The notes under the pieces: model-generated
The model's database searches: none
Seen by the model: the letters and a program-made list of their open reading frames with translations, nothing else
What the model was told of the DNA's origin: nothing
Made by a program: the position numbers and the translations under genes
Shown here: positions 22,501 through 37,500 of the stretch, piece after piece
Position numbering within the stretch: position 1 is the first letter of the stretch
Layout of the letters: every line of letters starts with the position of its first letter
DNA from: Streblospio benedicti
Lineage: Eukaryota > Annelida > Polychaeta > Spionida > Spionidae
Assembly: GCA_019095985.1 (NCBI GenBank)
Contig: CM032662.1
Location: forward strand, 2,611,848 to 2,675,847
Length of the DNA stretch: 64,000 bases
Direction: 5' to 3'

Positions 22501-25500
22501 ATAATTGATGGCAGGAGAGGTGTGAATAATTGGTGATTTGCAATGGAGATTTAAGTCTCTGTATAGCATAAAAAAGCCCAGCTCCGTGTTAACCCGTATC
22601 TGCTAATAAAATGCTTGTAAGTAACGCTTGTGGTCATAATAGCATCCACAGAGTGCAATAGCTAATTTATTGCTGAATTATATAGGAGATAAATAGACTT
22701 GTAATTCAGAGAATCAGAGATAGATTTCTTTTGACATTTGCGATGACCATATTGTTTTACCTATAAATTATCTTACGGACTTAAAGCGTGTTCTCAATAA
22801 CAAACGATTAAATTCAGAGGTAAATGGCTACAGTTGTGATGTATTTACGATGAGTTCAAGCGTGATGGTATTTAGATGATATCTATGCATAAAATACTGT
22901 CATGCTAAAAATTTTCTTGCTATTGAGATGGAAATAGTACAAGCAGAACTGTTTCCAGTTGCAGGACTGGCTTTTATTGCGGAGACATCGTAAGTTGATT
23001 AGGCAACATTTTAGACTGTCAGCCGAACTATGTAGGATGTAGTATTATTATGATAAACATAGATATAGTGGAGACTGACTCGTGTGACAAATGATAAATA
23101 TTCAGTTTTATCATATTTGTGACTGACCACAACATTTTAGCAGTCCCCCATAAAATGACAAACGGATCTTAAGGTTTTGGGTTGCTCCAAAATTATTATG
23201 TTTCAATTTTATTGTTTATTTTTGTGTGTTTCTTTATCTTGAACGATGCAGACGTCTGCCATGATGTGTTGGCAAGTTTCTCTAAATATGCTGTCACTTT
23301 TTAGATGTTTGGAGTTCAATATTAGATTATTTTCATCCTGAGGTGATTGTACATTACGTCTAATGTAAAACTTGTGTTTATAGACGAAGTAAAGTTTCTA
23401 TATGATTTTATGGGATAGAGACAGCAGGAGGCAGTACTTTTGGTGCTGAAATCAGATGTTTGATGTTGAATTTGTATGGAATTTATGAACAATGTTATGT
23501 TCTTCAAATCTTACATTGACATTTTCACATTATTGAAATATTTGATGTTTGATTTGCATGGAATTTATGAACAAAGTTATGTTCTTTAAATCTTACATTG
23601 ACATTTTCACATTATTGAAATATTGAGTCGCTTCACAATGTTTCATACACCAATTTTGATGTGATTCGAAAGAACATTAAAGTAATTAATTATTGTCAAT
23701 TGGTTAATATTCTGTGATCAAACACTACACTAGTAGTTCGTTTTAAAGAACATTTAAGAAATATGATCTTGAATTCTTTCTCATTCAAGCATTTCAATGT
23801 GCTTTGGCTGATTGATGAAAACATTTACAGACCACGGTAATAAATGATCTTGGAAGTTGGTCCATCATAATATTTTGAATGATAGACCAGACCCTGCACC
23901 AGATGTTTTAGTGTTTGTTTAGTTATAAATTATACGTACACAACGTCATATATCTGACAGAAATGTGTCTAGTGATTTTTGATTTTGTAATAGGTAAAAT
24001 AAGTTTGGAAAGTAACTACAGAATTGTGTATAGTTCACCTATTTTTTTTCTCTTACATTCTCATTTACCATTATGTTTAAACTATAATCCTAAACATCAT
24101 TTTGAACAAACTTTCTATGCCATAAACTGATTAGTTCCTTGCTTCATTAAAATCAAAAGAAAGTGATCTTGATTCCTTACATATTCCAACATTGAAGACA
24201 TTCTCTTTGTGCTTAAAGTAGCCAAAATGCAGTGAAAAAACCCGTAATGCTAAATGTCTGCTGCTGGGACTGTGACACCTCTTTGGCGCCAGTAAAGCTC
24301 TATCTGGGGACGGCCTAATAAGGACATGCTGAGTTCATGCAAAGTGAGAGGAACGGCTGCCATCCCGTCTGGCGCCAGGGCGGCTGGTGCCACCGCCACT
24401 CAGTTAGCCTTAGATGACCATGTTTGTCACCACAATGACATTTGAGAGTCACTGTTGATGACGCCGGTCTGGAAATTTACAAACGATGCGTTATGAGGAG
24501 AAACGTTTATGTGCTTGGCTTTCTTTGTGCTTGCATTTTGTAAATGTAAATATGTAAATGTGGTGGTTTAAAGTCCTGATCCAAGTCTTGCTCTCACGAC
24601 TTTACAATTTACACCAGGTCATTGGCACACTTAGTGATCATCAATTCATCATTTCTCGTATGCATTTTCTTAACCCTCAACTTTGTTGAAGTGTGAGTGT
24701 GAAACATATTTGTGCCATTGAACTCAATAAAGTCTGTAAATGATTGAGGGGGTAACTAACTGCTTTGCACAACAACGAATAACTGGCAATCTGGTTTGCG
24801 GCCTCGATAGTTGAAACCATTTCTCGTCTGCTGTACACACAGGGTTATAAGGCAAGTGTTTCGCCAATTAGCATTTCATGCACAAACTGATGTAACTCAG
24901 TGATGAAAATTGACAATAGGCGCTTACCATGTGGTAAACTTGTCACCTTTCATCATAAGGACCGCTTTTAACATGTAACGCTTTCACAGAACTTGGCCAG
25001 TGTAAAGAATTCTTGGCATAAAACCGCTGTTGTTTTAGTTGTAATCACCATTGACATAACAAGAGTATGTTTCTGTCTTAAGCCTCCTGATGTCTTTATG
25101 TGAATTGTCTGCGTTTTTATTAATTTTCATGTATTAATGCGTTTGATGGTGAAATATTAAGTAGGACAACTATCTTAGACAATTGGGTTATTCATTTTTC
25201 TCATGATATATAGTCCTTTTCGGTTTATACATGTACATATAAAAAGATATATTCAAAATATTCTGTTCATTTGAATAGCTGATTTTGATGCCTGTCATAT
25301 GTTGTCAGTTTTAGTGATTGTTAAAACCTTGAAAATGTTGTTAACACTGGCGTTTATTCAGAAAGAGTCAAGAGTTAATAAGCAACGATTATTTCTATTG
25401 AATAAGAAGTTTTATCAGAGTCTGAGCTGGTTGATTGTGCAAAGTCGTCCTATTCAATTTCATTTATATCTTCCATCACATAAGAAATATATTTATAAAC

Positions 25501-28500
25501 GCTTTCAAAACCCGTATTTATATTGATGTAATTCGGAAGTTCAAAAGCTTGATTTTAAAGCCAAGATGATATTTTGAATTTAGCATTCATATCGTACAAC
25601 GTGAGAGACAATACATGAAGATCCACTATATTTTGTCAAGACTTAAATTTTCGTTTCAATATAAACCAAGCACATAAACAGAATAAATGCAAGGTACTTT
25701 TTGTAGAAGTCCGAGCACGTTCTTATTGTAGCATGTATTTTATAAAGGACTCTAATCAACTGCCCTGTAAGAGTCCACTTTATGGTTTTCATAACGTCCA
25801 TGTTACAATTTCCCCCAATTTATAGGATGGTTTGTGCGTGAAAAGACTTTTGAGTAGGTTTCTATTATATATTTATAGGATTGTGGTGCTTAAATATTCA
25901 TAGGCAAAGACTATTATGTGCTGTTACCAATGCCCCTGCTACATATAGACTTTCATGTATACTAATTTGTACCTCGATAGATTTCTCACTTTGCCAAATT
26001 TACTGTACCTGGGAATGTGAAAATTATATTCTTTGAGTGTTACAAATTCCTAGAGCAGAATATTTTGAAGAATTAGAGGCATTTCATCTTCATAACACAA
26101 TAGCAATAAAGAACAATTCATGAGAGAAACTGACTTTTATTGACTGCAAAAGATCATAAATTTAGTGAAAAACTGAAAATTTGAAGGTTATCATCGTTGT
26201 AAAGACTAACATTTGTTCACCTTTTGACAAGATATCAGGCTCTTTATTATAAAGACCTGGGATAAATGGTACACATCCTGCGGTGTAAAGAATAAACCAG
26301 TTGCATGAGCAGAAGGATCGATGTATGGAAGAATGATTTTGCCTTTCTTCTCACAAATTTACTTCAACATCAGGTGAGAAGTGTTAAAGTAGCATGTAGT
26401 GTAAATCTGTTGTTTATTATGATTTTGGCATAAGGTGTACGTATATCGTCTGGTCGATAATATTTAGGTAAGGGTTTCTGTTCATTGTTCTTCAAAAAGA
26501 TGAGCTTTAGTAATTTAAAGACAATTTGGGGGAAAGTCTTGTTTGGTTTGAATTATTACTGTTTAATGAACTTCTAAAACTTGATGATTTTGCTCCTCGG
26601 GGAGTAGTTTGTGACTGACACGCTGTCAACACCAGAATTACACGACGTGATGAAGGAGAAGTCAAAAGTATAGCGTTTTGCTGTGGGCTATTTTCGTGTC
26701 TTAGGTAAATGATGAATATGTTTGATGGAGAGAATTGTGACATTTTGGCTTTAGATAGTATGAGCTGGGTGATTGGCGTTTCAAATGGCAAATGGCTGAT
26801 TATGACCTGATAAATAAAAGTGTGTCAGCACAATTTTCATCGGTTTTGTCCGTCTGAAGGATATTGTTCCATGTGGGAAATGACTCTTGTATATCAGTCA
26901 GTGTTTCTTAAATGTCTTTCAGTTTTTAAGAAACCAAAACAACTTGTTTTAAAATGTTTTATATATTTCTGAAAGATCAAACAATTTTGTTGTTACATAG
27001 TACCCCTCACGGAAACCTAGTAGTACTGATGTTTAGAGTGTAACATCTTCATTGGTACAGTTAAAATGATTGAACAATCTTATGAAATTGTTTAACTCAA
27101 TAATAAGTTCATGCTCTTAAAGATATCTCAACACACTAAAAAATTTAAAGTAAATATTTAAAAAATTATTTAGATTCAGATAGCACTATTAAACTTGCAG
27201 TGGGATGTAAAATATTTACGTTGGGAAGTGTTTGATCTGTCGTTTCTCATATATTTGTGCATTTCTAGTTGTGATGTAATCATTACTGTACCAATACCTC
27301 TCAAGGACTTCTGCAAAGTTCTGTGTTAAAATATTGACATACTGTGATCTCACAAGCAAACAATCAGAATTAAATGATCATTTGAATATTCAAACATCTA
27401 AATGTTTAAATAGAAGTGCCAATGTCTTATGAATAAGATGGAATGCTGAATTACACCATGTAGATAACTTTTGTTTGTATGCTCATGCATTTAGTATGTG
27501 GACTACATTGCAGCGCAATGGCACATGGTATGGTATCATATAACCCATAGTTCACAGCACGATGCATGCGTAGAATTTATATTTATCGTGTGGGCTCTGT
27601 TGGTGATGGTATTGAATTGATGATTATCATTGTGTATGAAGTGACATATCTTGGCTACTTTTTGATGATCTTTATCTCATATTCAAATGAGGTTGAATTC
27701 TGAACAGCTCTGGTTGGTTAAAGAATGAATTTGACTCCGAACAGTATTAAACGCATTCAATCAATTTCTATGTTTACTTACGGAAAAAACACCAATAAGA
27801 TAGCTGCACATGCAAATATAATGATTTGCTGATCAATCTTTGAATCAACCAAATATATTTTTTTAGAAAAATAGAAAAAAAGGCTATTGGTTGCTTTGAA
27901 TTTTTGTTCTGCAGTTTTCCAAAGCATTCTTGGCTTATGTCTGATACATGATCTGCTATAGCTGACTAACATCCGCCTGACTCTGTATTTAGAGGGCATC
28001 CTTTTGCATGCTTAGTGGCTGCTCTCTAAGCCTATTGTCGATGAGTATTAGGTCTATCCACCCAGGTGTAAAAGTATCGATATGACTGGCGACTCTAAGT
28101 CTCAAGCACAGGCTACCCATATACATGCTTAGTGGTCCAGTAAATTAACTATACACGGTAAGTCACTAAAAATCAAGCCAAATTGTCATATATTTTACAT
28201 GAGACCACACAGACATCGAGCTTATTTATTTGCCTTATTGAAATTGATAAATTGGAGACATTTTCGGTAGCTTTTGAGGTCCTGCCAGGACAGTTGCAAT
28301 TTTGATTATTTGACATTTGACCAACACAAAACCACCCCATCATATCACAGTGAAGAGGATAAATATGGGAAAGTGGCAATAGAAATTCAATTAAAATGAT
28401 TAAATTACTTCCATGTGATTTAACGTCAACAAAAAGAGAAATGATTGAAATTTACTTTCGAACTGGGACGTTTAAATGTGACGATTTTTAAATGGTATTG

Positions 28501-31500
28501 TAGCGAATTTAGCATAAATTTAGAATAAACGATAATAGATTTTACAAATGTCTAAGCTATGAAAAAAAGCTGGAAAAAGTATAATCTTTATCCAAAACGG
28601 CAAACTAATACCATTGAATCATACATGTAACATGGTTGCGATAATTAATCTTAAAAATGAATCAACAGGCCCCTCCAAAAATAGAAACAGACTGGAAAGT
28701 TGATTTTTAACACGAAATTGATGCATTTTCATTGTTTGGGAGGATGAGTGAACATCTTGCCGTAAGCTACGAGTGGCATAAAGCACAATAGGGACTGACA
28801 TCATGGTATCAGCAGTTTTTTTATTCTTAATCACCACCTGCTGCATTTGATAGAGAGCGCTTTAAAAGTCGAAAGTTAACAACCATCTTTCCTTGTTCGC
28901 TTTATTGAAGTGCATGCTGCAGAGTAAATAATAGAGGCGCCAATGATCAGCGTGTCATGAAGTGTGCTCTTTAGAGAATACGGGGATGCTATAAATTCAG
29001 AATACAACCAATTGTAAAAAGGGTTAGAAGAAAAAGGGTACCGTCCATTAATAGAGAGATTGGACACATTAAAGGACATGTAGATACTTTTAAGAATGTA
29101 GCTGTGTCAATGATAATAAACTTTTCTATATACTGAGAATAATAGGTTATTCTTTGTGCTGCAAATAAGAAAAAAAAATGCATATAAATGATCAGTTTTG
29201 TATTAAATTGCAAGTTTGCTCCTGAATCTTGTATACGTGAAAGTTTCTTAATCAGGTATTATTTTATTGCAATTTAATATTTGAAATTGAAAAAAAAATC
29301 TTCTGATCAACAGTTAGCTTGCATCATGTATGTAGATGGATGTTTTTGTTGTATATGATACAAGACCCAATAGAAGAAGGTTAATGTTATCTACAATTAT
29401 GAGAAACTTGATCCTGCACAACATATGTACCAGCTCTTGTGGGATTCAGATCAGGAAACAACACAAAGATCCGTACTTTGCAATAAAGTTGCCATTATCT
29501 TCGGAATATGTGGACCAAACACATGTGTCATTATGTGAACCAAAACACTGCGCAGAGGAAATCTTGTTTCTTCATCATATTTATGCCTATAATCATGAAC
29601 TTATGTATGTCAGACATGAATATGCTGGCTGTTATTATCTTAGACAAGGCATTAATTTTGGGTTAGTTTTCCCAATATAGTCGCATATATATTAACCTCG
29701 AGGCGATAATTAAAATCATTCTGAAGCAATGTTAGTTTTCTACCTGTATGTTTTCCTCCCAAAAGTTTGATTTACGTGAGAAACTTATTGTAAGGGGAAA
29801 GTAAAAAGAAATGAATATAGCAATACATTTAACTTTGAAATAGAATTCAAATAGTCAACATAGTTCAATAACTTGTCTACATTCAAGACTAAACTACCAA
29901 GCAAGAGCAATAATTAAAAAACAATGTCAGTTAGATCACATTAAATCACATACAGGGTGAACGGGCTACAATCATCCATAGACGGTAAATGGACTGATTT
30001 GTTGTTTTGCTGCGGGTGTGATGATGAAGACAAAGAGACCAGAATCCTCATTGTTATGGAAATGATTCGCCATCTGCTGTATGTTGTGCAGTTTCCTCAT
30101 CGCGAGCAAATCTCCGAGTACTACCAAAAATGGGATTTAAATCATGCAATTCCGTGATTTGGATCATTTTATGTTCTTTTTATTGACCACTGAAAGCTTC
30201 GATTCGGTGAAATAATCACACTGCAAGTTTCATTAGTGAAATGTCGCTATTGTGAAAAACAAAGACGTAGTTTATTGGAAATAACTGTTATTTAGGTGTC
30301 TCGATTATTCCATTGTGGCAGTAGATAAATGTTATTACGACCACCAAAGCCTCTGTTCACTGTCACCAATGGTAGCTATAATTGTGAAATATTGTGGTGC
30401 AGAGACAATTGCCATCCAAGGCTGCTCATTCTTTGAGGAAACCTGTAATTAATATTGCTCAGTCGATGTTTTTTTAGATGGCTGAATTTAAAGACCTTGA
30501 ATTGCTGCTCGTCACTTGTCTTGAATATGCGCGAAAAGAAATTATAATGTGTTTGTGGTTGAAATTTGATTCAACTACATTCTGACTTTTTTCAATATCA
30601 TGAGCAGTTTTACACCTTTTTGTTTTTAAAGAGAAAAGCATTTTCCTCGGAAAGCTGTTAGTTGGCATGTCTGTATGCGTAGTTGACGTGACAGGAAAAA
30701 CGTTCTGTAAGCATGTTAACTTCAGTTTCCAAGTTTTATCTGTGAAGTGAAATGAAGCATGATAATATTTGAATGGCAGTGACTTTGTAGTAAACAGAAA
30801 GTATCAATTTTTCTGACACTAAATCTAAATTTCTAAACCTATAAAGTATAACACACGCGATCTTTGACTATCAACTGATTTTTATCATGTGATTTTAAAA
30901 GGTATGTTGAAAATTGTTTCATAACTTTACACTCAGCGTCCAAGTTACATTGACCAGGCTGCTGAAGATTTAAGATGTCAATGTATATGCAAATGGTTCC
31001 TCACTGTTTACTGAACACTTTATTCCAAATATATTACAATGATCCAGGAAATTAAGTCATATATCAGTAGCCCTGAATCCATTAGATATTGTCATAAGTA
31101 GAAGTTCAACGTCTGGGATGTCTATAGACCTTATTGTAGGTGTTCTAATCCCTAGTCATTCATTATATAGGCTTATTATATACATGATTGATTAAATTTA
31201 TAGAAAGTATCCTGAATCCTAAATTTGTGAGCATCTTTCCTTTGGCTTTAGTAGTCATTATTCATCTATTAGTGAACTCCACCTTGCCACGGGGAAACAT
31301 TGTTTCTGTTTGCCGAGGCCATAAGCATTGTCTCTAATGTAAATTCTTCATTTCAATCATTTCTTGCATATTTGTCCATGCCCGATAATGATTAATAGAT
31401 ACTGTAGAAGAAACAAATTTGTATTAGTACTGTACAAGGTCTGTCCATGTTTTGATCTTCACGCGGTCGATTCTGTACAACCTTACATTTTTTGTTTAAA

Positions 31501-34500
31501 AATGAAATAAAATGTTCTGAAACTTCTTGACTCTAAAAATAAGAATGTATCTAGAAAGATTATATAATGAATTTAGAATGTTATTTCTTCCAACTATCTT
31601 CTGCACATTCTGTTACCTTATCATTCAAGAGGCTTATACCAAACAGTGAGTAGCGTTCTGCTGCTCTGAGGGAAAATAGCAGGAAATTGAAGCACCTTGC
31701 ATGGCGCATGTGATTCTATGAGGGTCATAAATCCTTTGTTATCACAGAATAGAGGGTTATCTCAAACAAATAATCAGGGAAACCACCTTTTTCTGTTTAC
31801 TGCACTCAGGGTTAAGGCTAGTATCACGTGCTGACATGGTAGTTTGATATGCAAATTCTAAATTGACTCATTTCTCTGGAATTTTTAAGAATGTGATAGG
31901 TCATTGTCGGATGACGGGAATCTCATCTATCCGGCACATAAATATATCCACTGGTTCAATATATCCTGGCTGTGAATTGAGCTTTGCCTTTTAATTTTTA
32001 TACTTTAGTCACAAATAAAATCAATAACCTATACAGTAGAACCTCCAACTAAAACCACTTCTATAATAAGACCACTTTTTTCACGGTCCAAAACCTTCAC
32101 AAACTATTAAAATGGGCCTCTGCACAGAGATCACCTCTCTATCGAGACCACGTAACACTGGTCTCAAAGGTGGTCCTAACAGAAGGGTTCTACTGTTTTT
32201 CTTACTTCTGATGTAGCTGAAGGAAACATTTTCAGACATTCTGATGGGCTGAGCACAGAATAATTAAACTAATCTGTGGGCTGACACTGTGACTACTGTT
32301 ATCCACAAAAATTCGGCTTTTGGTATGAGGGATTATTTTTGATAACTTGTGATTTGAATAAAAAGGTAGACTAGCAAGGCAATGGGTTAAAAACAAAAAA
32401 ATAACTACTTAAAAATAGATTAAGATTCTTGCACATTGTAAAACTATGAATGTTATCAGAACAAATATACAAGATCGGCAAACGATTGTTCAAAAAACTA
32501 CTTAATCGAAAAAACCTACTTGATGTTGTCTGCTGGACGAATGATGTAGTCAGTTGAAGCTGAGTGCTTGAAAGACCATTAACCATAAAAATATAAAGTG
32601 GGGATGTTTCTGTGACTGAAGCTGTGTGTTATCAAGTCATCTGGTATTTAGAACCAGGTGTTCAAATAATTGTTAGAAAATATCTTCGGCACTTGATTTT
32701 CGTCTTGTCTCAAGTGGTATCCATGTGGTGATATATGCAGTTGTATTGTGTACATGGCCTCACATCGAGGAATCATTTGGCTGCCTATTGTTCTAAAGAT
32801 GTCTCTTTATTGATAAATCAGATTCTTCAGCCTTATTAAGATGGATAAGATACTAATCGTCAATGTAACTGGTGGCAATCTACATCACAGATCCTATCAT
32901 ACAATGTGATAAAAAAATATTTGTAATCGAAACAAACAAAATCATGTCCTTCAAATATTGTCACTGTTGTGTATACATATTATTTCATAAACGTGTTGGA
33001 ATTAGCAAGCAATACAAATTGACTTATAAAATATGAATGTGGTACACCATAGATTATTATTGTACTCAATTAGTTTCTCCCATCACTTCCGTTATAGTGC
33101 GTGAAGTTTGATGGCACTATAATTGACGAGTGCGTTTGCAAGGATAAGCAATTAAGCACTTGGCGCCTTGGTGTCTCTGGGCTCTGGGGCATACCTAATA
33201 TGGCGAACGGGGTCCATGAATGATTCAAATTAGTGTTTTGTCATTGGCATTAAACCTAGTATTCTCCTGTCCTCCGGCTTTGAAGGTTTTTATGTACAAA
33301 GTTATGCATGAGCTTTTCCCAATTTGTATTACAGACATGTCTGTAGCAAGCCAAAATGTTTTTATTTCTTTTGCCAATGCAAGGACGCAGAGTCAGTCTG
33401 TATGGACCTTTGTACTGTTTTGTTTTTTCTATTTTATATGGCTGTCCTGCTTATTTTCAAGTGAAAATATTTTGTCATGATGCTTTATAAAGTTTACAGT
33501 GGATTCACTACATAAAATGAAAAATATCAAGCGAGTCATTCAAGTTGACCTAATCGTTTGGGTCGTGTCAAATGTAGAATTTCAGAAGTTGTAAATAACA
33601 TCCTCTTAATGTTTCAAAACATATAATTTATGTTTTTAAGGATAAAACTAGCTTTTCTAGCTGCTCTATGTCAATATTCTATACAGTTTCCCAGCGTGGT
33701 CATGACAGAGGGTCTTGTATTGTCAGCATGCTTTAGTCTAGGTGTTTTTGTTTTGAAAACACAATGATTGATTTGGCGTAACATACAGTAGAACCTCCAA
33801 TTACGACCACCTCTATATTAAGACCACTTTTCACAGTCCCCAACCTTCATAAAGCTGCCAAAACGAACCTCTGTACAGAGACCACCTCTATAATAAGACC
33901 ACTCTTCCTGGTCCCAAACCTTAAGGCTGCCAAAATGAGCCTCTGTTTAAAGACCACCTCGCTATTGAAAACACCTAACACTGGCCCAAATGTGGTCCTA
34001 ATAGAGAGGTTCTACTGTACTCTATATTTAAAAAGGTTTCATACCGTGTTAGAAAGAGTGAACGGGAGGTCTGTTTATTGAAACATACCAGTTTGCCATC
34101 TACTGTTGAGTGCTAAATTGTTGTTTGATAAACATTGGTTTTGTTTATTCACAGATTACATAACAATTATGGGGAATGTGATATATTGAGGGACAATATT
34201 TGAGAGCTGCTCTGTGGATCATTCACATCAACAAGAAGTTTAATAAATTCAGTCGCTAACCGGATATGCAAGATGCTTCAGATCCGTTTGATAGCAAATT
34301 TAAAAAGAAATTTTATTCCACCCAATTCTCCAGCTCGAGATGAGAACAAGCAACTACTTATCAGCAAACATCAACTTTAACGACTCGGACACAACTTTAT
34401 CGCAGGTTTAATATCAAATGTCTGAATTGGGAAATCTTCAACTGATCAGTCTCAGTGATGAGAATTGATGGGCATTAGATAGAAAACATTTGAAACTGCA

Positions 34501-37500
34501 CAAAATCTTGCCGTTTCTGGTCTATGCAATTTCGGTCGAACTCATGATAACGGGAAAAGTCCAGAATCACAGAGGATGACATTTTCTCTCTATTACATGC
34601 AGTAAATACACGTTTGTGTGCTGTTAGTGTGCATACACACCATGGATCAATAGTATACGAGTCCTATATACAGCGTAATGAATCTGGGATGGGCAGATGT
34701 AACAAATCCCTGGAGCTGTCTAATAGGGTGAGGCATTGGTCAAGATGAAGCCAAAGATAGCCGCTTTAGGGTTGATTGCCGATGCATTTTATTGTGGCTT
34801 GGCTGGGTATTTGCGGGGTTTTCTGAGTGAATATTTGCAGTGTTTTTTGGTCTCTTATTCACATTCAATGCATTTTATGAATTTGTGTGCGGGTGTTTAG
34901 TATTTTTATATGATTATTTTGTATTTTTAAAAATATCAAATAATTTATGTTTATTTTACGAATTTGTGCAGGTATTTAGTATTTTTATATGATTATTTTG
35001 TATTTTTAACAATATCAAATATTGTATTAGCTTAAGTTTTATTGGAACATTGTTAACGCTACAGTGAAATATCCCACATGTGTTTGAGTGACATTTTCCT
35101 TAAATGATAAGCAATTTTTGAATTAAAACGATGGTCGTTTACGCACAATCAAAATTGGGACGATTGCTGACAATAGCCTAATTATGTTAAATGTTTGTGT
35201 ATTCATATCATCATTAAGTATCATTATAGTAAATTTATAAACATTTGAGAATCATTATCGTAAATGCTTAAGCCGCAGATTTATAACCTAAACGGTTTTG
35301 TGATCGCTTTGTTTGTTTTTATAATCCAAGCTTGATGCAAGGAGTTTGTTTGATAAAACTGCCATTTATAAAAGCTTTGTAAAACATTGTCTTAAAGAAA
35401 TAACAAAATTGTATTATAAATATAGACGCAAGAAAAAAAAATCTATCCATACATCTCATTGTAAAACATTGTCTTAAAGAAATAACAAAATTATATGATA
35501 AATATAGACGCAAGAAGAAAAATCTATACATACATCTCATTGTAAAATTTTGTGTTAAGAAATAACAAAATTATATTATGAATATAGACACAAGAAGAAA
35601 AATCTATGCAATCATCTCATCCAGTGTTTGGAGTTTGCTGTAAAAATCTCGGAGTCCCACCACTATATGTTCATCCAATCCCATCCGACCACTATGCTCA
35701 CTCATCTTTACCAAATGGCATTAATTTGAATGCATTGAAGATTGAAGTTGCCACAAAAGGGGTTATTGCTGACAACAATGAATACAATACTTCAAAACCT
35801 CCGCGTTTGTAAATGATATCGGAAACAGAAGAATCTTGCATTGATTTATCAAGAAATTTAGTTATTAGATTGACGGTTTCGTATTCATACCCTTTGTCTA
35901 TTCACATCCCCCATGGAACTAAATTTGTGTATTTAAGATTATTTATGTTAATGTGATCTCAAGTTCTATCTCGTGTGCATTTATTGCAAAAACGTGTTAG
36001 TCATGCACATTGCAGATTCAATAAAACTGGCCTTGCCTTTTCATTGGGCCAAAATGGGGTAAATAGTATAGGTTTTTTGTAACTCTATCTTCTACGCCTT
36101 ATCTCAACACCTAGATTATATGCATTCTGAAAGGTCATTCACTGTTTTTTCCCTGCAATGAATGCAATGAAGTTAGGTTTGCCACAGGCGTTGGTGTCAG
36201 GAATCTAATCTGGTGATAAACTCGTAAGCCACATGTGTCCGTGGGATATTGCCTGAGGTGGGTAACCTTAGTATCATTATGATCCCTGCATGCCATATTT
36301 AGGAATACTGTATTCGTTCTAATAAGCGCACAGTGCGCTTACAAAAACCAAATTTCAGCAAAAAAAAAAAAAAAAATAAGCGCATCCCAACAATTTTTCG
36401 GGTTCTGAACTTTCATGCATTTTTTCTCACCTTTGACCCGACAAAACATTATAACACAACGCACCCGGATGGTTATGCGGTTATCCGAATACGGAATAAT
36501 ACCGGTGTGTTATAGTCTTACAATATGGCGCCGGTAAAAAGAGTAAGATTTGTATAATGTTTAATCTGCATTAACAGGGGGTGTGCTTAATGGGGCAGGT
36601 GCGCTTATAAGAACGAATACGATAAATGAGAAAATAGTGGTAAAAATTTTGCATAGGAAAACATGTTCAAAATGAGACTAATTACCACAGGCGCATGTTG
36701 CATGCTCAACTTCACTCAGGCTTATGGTGTCCATGTTTCATGCAGTATTATTTATTTATGCTCGACGCTAATGAGTGGATTTAGCAGTCATCATAATAAA
36801 GGGATGCTCTAAGGTCTTGACATGCCACATAGTTTACTATCATTGGCTTGTAGGAACCAGCAGCATTTGTGTGCACAGGAATATACACGTCGTTGATAAC
36901 GTATCACACAAATGAATACATGTTGCTATAAGAATATTGTTTTGTTAAGACATAAGTTGTTGTTCTGTGTCAGGTATATTTTGCCAATGGAAAAATGGGT
37001 ATCAAATAATCGTTTTGAAGAGATTCTTCCGTGATTTCTTTTTATCTAGATTTGTTAAGTTTATCTTCAACCTGCTGAATTTGTCTGAGACTATGCGTCT
37101 TCAAAACATTGTAAAATTGACCGGTAATTGTTCAACAGTATTTTTCAGCCATATTAAACCAAAATGACCACAAACCACCACCATGTGCTCTATCTATATA
37201 ATAACCCCAACGCAGCCGATTTGTCATAGTACTTCAAATTCATTCAATTAATGCCATTGTCTTGCTGATTTCTGACAAACCCGGTTTGCTCTTGGTGTGA
37301 CTGAAGCCAGTGGCTTGCTCAATTCATCAGGGTCAAGTGACCCTCGTTGTTTGTGATCGGCTGCCAGCAGAAGGGTCACTAGTGAATAGGGTGTCAATGA
37401 GTACTCATTTCTAGGGGCATCATTAGCCTGCAAAGCTGTTGTGCTTCATTTGGATGAGGCAGGATTGGCCGCGTCTGACTTTTATTGCATTTTGAACGGT

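Noticed and set aside
22199-22543. 114-codon minus-strand open frame
   Set aside because: No recognisable domain. It lies in receptor intron 1 without flanking exon signals.
29336-29680. 114-codon plus-strand open frame starting [11 protein letters not shown]
   Set aside because: No family resemblance, no splice or promoter context and AT-rich composition; within the range expected by chance in 64 kb.
35319-35540. Minus-strand open frame with repeated MRCM.RFFFL
   Set aside because: Created by the 82 bp tandem repeat, which is not itself coding.
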